A DNA stretch of 50,093 nucleotides from Stenotrophomonas sp. Ste86 (GTDB lineage: Bacteria; Pseudomonadota; Gammaproteobacteria; Xanthomonadales; Xanthomonadaceae): assembly GCF_024519465.1 (NCBI RefSeq), contig NZ_JALJRW010000002.1, positions 281,878-331,970 on the forward strand, given 5' to 3'. Shown here piece after piece: positions 47,493 through 50,093 of the stretch. Each line of letters starts with the position of its first letter. Within the stretch, counting starts at the first letter, position 1. Made by a program: the position numbers and the translations under genes. The notes beneath the pieces were generated by a model. It did no database searches, was not told the DNA's origin, and saw nothing but the letters and a program-made list of their open reading frames with translations.

Positions 47493-48875
47493 TCAGCGGG
47501 CCAGCTGACTGAGCTGGGAGGTGAGCGAGGAGGTGGTCTGGCTCAGCTTGCCCATCAACGCATCCAGTGCCAGGAACTGCTTTTTATAGCGTTCCTCCAC
47601 GCCGGCCATGCGCACGTCCAGTGCCTTGCGGCGCTTGTCGATGTCGGTCAGGGTGGCGTTGATGCTCTTGGTGCGCGAAACAAAGGCGCCTTCCTTGCCC
47701 ACCGTGGTGCTGACGTAGCCGTCGACCATGTTGAACAGTTTGGTGGCCGCGCCATCATCACCGGTGAGCGCCTGGCGCACCGCACCGGCCTGGTTGACCA
47801 GCGCCGCCTCGAACTTGGTGGCATCCAGCACCAGGCTGCCATCGGCATTGGGATAGGCGCGGGTCTGCAGGCCCAGCGTTTTGGGGTCCAGGCCAACGGC
47901 GGCCAGGTCCTTGAGCACGCCGCCCATCATCGCGCGCAGCTGGCTGGAGGCCCCGCGCATCTGCGCATCGCCGGTGAGCGAGGAGGGCTCCTTGTTCTCG
48001 ATGTCGTATTTGGTGGCGGTGCTGATTGCGCTGATCGCGCCGTTGTAGGCGGTGACGAAGTCCTGCATCACCTTGCGCGCGGCCGCCACGTCGGTGCTGA
48101 CGGTAACGGTACTCTTGCCCGGCTTCTTCAGGTTCAGGGTCAGGCCGGGCACCACGTCGGCGACGGTGTTCTCGCTGGACACCACCTCCACCCCGTCGAT
48201 GGTGAGCTTGGCGTCGGCGGCCGGGGTGCGTTCGGTCAGGCTGTTGGCCAGCGCGGTCAGCTCGGCGTTGCCGGACCCGGCGCTGAGCTTGATCGCATTG
48301 GCGGTGCCGGACTTCTCCTGCGACAACGACAGGAACTGGTTGTCGCCAGAGGCGATCAGGGTCGACTGCACGCCCAGGCTGCGGCCGGCCTTCTCGATCT
48401 TGGTGCGGATCGAAGACAGGGTGTCATCGGCTTCGACCTGGATCTCCAGCGTCTTCTTCTTGTCGCCGACGCCCACCTCCAGCGACAGGGTGCCGGCGCC
48501 GAAGGTCTTGGTCTTGGACACCGCCGTGTCGGCGATCCACTTGTTCGCCGTGGCCAGCTGGTCGACCTGGATGACATGGTTGCCGGTGGCGGCCGAGTTG
48601 GTGCTGCTGACTGTCAAGATATCGTCGGTGCCTTCCTTGGTCGCACTGACCAGGCGGGCGTCGAACGCGGTAGAGGCCTTCAGCGCCTTCAGCGACGTGC
48701 TCAGCAGGTCGAACGCGGACTTGACCGTGCCCACCGCCGACAGCTGCATCTTGGCTTTGGACTGCTGCAGGTTGAGTGCGTTGTCCGAAGGTTTGCGGTC
48801 TGCCGCCACCAGGCTGGCGACCATGCCGGAAATATCCAGTCCGGAACCGATGCCGCCGTAACCAAAGTCAGCCAC
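47493..48875 (-). CDS. fliD: Flagellar filament cap FliD
   Basis: A 460-residue cap protein for filament growth. The N-terminus GIGSGLDISGMVASLVAADRK (read in parts) and the C-terminal helices (RMAGVEERYKKQFLALDALM-type) are typical. The start is GTG at 48875 with AGGAG eight bases upstream. An RpoN site lies 100 bases upstream. Confidence 0.94.
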   Translation of the reverse strand: MADFGYGGIGSGLDISGMVASLVAADRKPSDNALNLQQSKAKMQLSAVGTVKSAFDLLSTSLKALKASTAFDARLVSATKEGTDDILTVSSTNSAATGNHVIQVDQLATANKWIADTAVSKTKTFGAGTLSLEVGVGDKKKTLEIQVEADDTLSSIRTKIEKAGRSLGVQSTLIASGDNQFLSLSQEKSGTANAIKLSAGSGNAELTALANSLTERTPAADAKLTIDGVEVVSSENTVADVVPGLTLNLKKPGKSTVTVSTDVAAARKVMQDFVTAYNGAISAISTATKYDIENKEPSSLTGDAQMRGASSQLRAMMGGVLKDLAAVGLDPKTLGLQTRAYPNADGSLVLDATKFEAALVNQAGAVRQALTGDDGAATKLFNMVDGYVSTTVGKEGAFVSRTKSINATLTDIDKRRKALDVRMAGVEERYKKQFLALDALMGKLSQTTSSLTSQLSQLAR

Positions 48876-48974
48876 GTTGTATCTCCTGTCTGTGTGCCGC
48901 CGCGGCGTTGCCGCGTGGCCGTGCTGTCAACGAAGGTAGCGGCCGTAGCCGCCAGGTCTTTAGAACCACGTTGA

Positions 48975-48990
48975 TGCAGGAGTTGTGCCA
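48975..48990 (-). promoter_or_regulatory. RpoN (sigma-54) promoter of fliD
   Basis: The minus strand reads TGGCAC, five bases, CTGCA. The -24 box is perfect; the -12 has C for the first T. Confidence 0.7.
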
Positions 48991-49070
48991 GTGGCGTGGC
49001 GCGGAGGAATGGCACGCGCTTTGCAGGGGCATAGGGGCGGGACGCAGTGCAGGTCCGGCCAGGGGTCTGT

Positions 49071-49099
49071 AAAAAACCCTCCTCCAAAGTAGAGGAGGG
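49071..49099 (-). terminator. Intrinsic terminator downstream of fliC
   Basis: An 8-bp GAGGAGGG/CCCTCCTC stem with a seven-base loop is followed by six T residues on the minus strand. It lies about 225 bases past the fliC stop; the gap between holds GC-rich hairpins (for example 49288-49311) and no gene. Confidence 0.85.
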
Positions 49100-49323
49100 C
49101 TCAGGCTACTGAAAAGCGGGGGGAGACGAAGCCACCCGGGGAGTTCAGTCAAACAAGCAGCGCTGATAACGGTTGGGCCGCAGGGGCGGGCCATGGCCAC
49201 GGTGGATGTGGCGACCGGGAGAGAGTCCGGCCCATGGCCATGGCCCGTTCCTGCGCGACAGTTGGCTGTCTTTTCGGGGTTTGCCCGCGCCGCCGGCGTT
49301 GGCCGGCGGCGTGGACGCGTGGA

Positions 49324-50093
49324 TCAGCGCAGCAGGCTGAGCACGTTCTGCGGCACCTGGTTGGCCTGGGCCAGCATGGCCGTACCGGCCTGCTGCAGGA
49401 TCTGGGTGCGGGTCAGCTCTGCGGTTTCCTTGGCGAAATCGGTGTCCTTGATGCGGCTACGCGACGCGGACAGGTTTTCCGAGGAGGTCTGCAGGTTGGC
49501 AACGACCGAGGTGAAGCGGTTCTGGATCGCACCGAGGTCGGCGCGGGTGTTGTTGATCGAGCTCAGCGCCTTGTCAACGATTTCCAGCGCCTGCTGGGCA
49601 CCCTTCACGGTCGACACGTCGATCTTGTCGGCGAACTGCTTGGTCGGAACCGCGGCGTTGCCGGCCAGCGTGATGTCGGTGCCGCTCAGCTGCACCACGG
49701 CACCGTCCTTGTCGACGCTGTCCTTGACCGAGGTCAGGGTCAGGGCGCCGGTGGTGGCATCGGCTTCGGCGTAGATACCGGTTTCGCCGATCTTGGCGTT
49801 GATGTGCGCGGCCAGCGACTGGCCCGCCTTGGCGGTGGTGGTCTCGGTCAGCTTCAGCTCGGCGAAGGACACCGTGCCCGACGCGCTGGTCAGGCTGAAG
49901 GCGGCGACCGTCGAGGTGCCGTCGGCGGCGACCGTCGGGGCAGCGGCGGTGGCGGTGACGAACTGCGCGCCGCCCAGGGCGTCGGCCTTGGCATCCACGA
50001 CCTTGTCGATGGCGATGGCCTGGCCGGCGTTGGCGCCCACCTGGAACAGCTGGCTGGAGAACGAGCCGTCCAGCAGCTTGGTGCCGTTGAAGT
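49324..50093 (-). CDS. fliC: Flagellin FliC (N-terminal part cut by window edge)
   Basis: The last 256 residues of a flagellin, the filament subunit. The C-terminal D0/D1 helices are clear (SRIKDTDFAKETAELTRTQ in parts, QAGTAMLAQANQVPQNVLSLL). The frame is open to the window edge. Stenotrophomonas strains often have several tandem flagellin genes, so more copies may lie beyond the right edge. Confidence 0.95.
   Translation of the reverse strand, partial: FNGTKLLDGSFSSQLFQVGANAGQAIAIDKVVDAKADALGGAQFVTATAAAPTVAADGTSTVAAFSLTSASGTVSFAELKLTETTTAKAGQSLAAHINAKIGETGIYAEADATTGALTLTSVKDSVDKDGAVVQLSGTDITLAGNAAVPTKQFADKIDVSTVKGAQQALEIVDKALSSINNTRADLGAIQNRFTSVVANLQTSSENLSASRSRIKDTDFAKETAELTRTQILQQAGTAMLAQANQVPQNVLSLLR

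Noticed and set aside
49288..49311. GC hairpin after fliC as a terminator
   Set aside because: No T tract follows on the minus strand; the better terminator lies at 49071-49099.

Overview
The window is high-GC gammaproteobacterial DNA from a polarly flagellated xanthomonad, most likely Stenotrophomonas. The gene order matches the Xanthomonas/Stenotrophomonas flagellar chromosome region. The gaps carry many short GTAG-headed palindromes of the SMAG type (Stenotrophomonas maltophilia GTAG repeats). Every gene I can support lies on the minus strand, so the locus reads from right to left. The long plus-strand open frames are antisense shadows caused by high GC.

In transcription order, the right end (50093 to 41126) holds late filament and regulatory genes: the C-terminal part of a flagellin, fliD, fliS, a fliT-like gene, an atypical PilZ gene, a NarL-type response regulator, rpoN, a lone receiver protein, fleQ and a small secreted protein. 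The centre (40803 to 26017) holds the basal body, C-ring and export genes: fliEFGHIJK, fliLMNOPQR, an MHYT-GGDEF-EAL cyclic-di-GMP protein, then flhB and flhA. Next come flhF, flhG, fliA, cheY, cheZ, cheA, motA(C), motB(D), parC and parP (23759 to 13392), the conserved block that sets polar flagellar number and polar chemoreceptor arrays. The left end (13091 to 1) is a chemotaxis island: STAS-cheY-cheA, three large methyl-accepting chemotaxis proteins (one cut by the window edge), a ycgR-like PilZ brake, a cheW and a small secreted protein.

Promoter motifs fit a FleQ/RpoN then FliA hierarchy. RpoN (-24/-12) sites precede fliE, fliL, flhB and fliD. FliA (sigma-28) sites precede motA, the STAS-cheY-cheA unit, cheW, ycgR, two chemoreceptor genes and a small secreted protein. 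RpoN, FleQ and FliA are all encoded here, so the window contains its own regulators.

The most unusual locus is parP. It encodes about five 35-residue repeats, contains a SMAG palindrome inside its coding sequence, and is broken by an exact 44-bp tandem duplication whose removal restores one 492-codon frame. Other points of interest are FliM-like acidic repeats in the flagellar CheA, a 149-bp-periodic SMAG array, a 13-bp inverted repeat over the flhB promoter and leader, a possibly leaderless motA transcript, and a 179-bp element bounded by perfect 23-bp inverted repeats.
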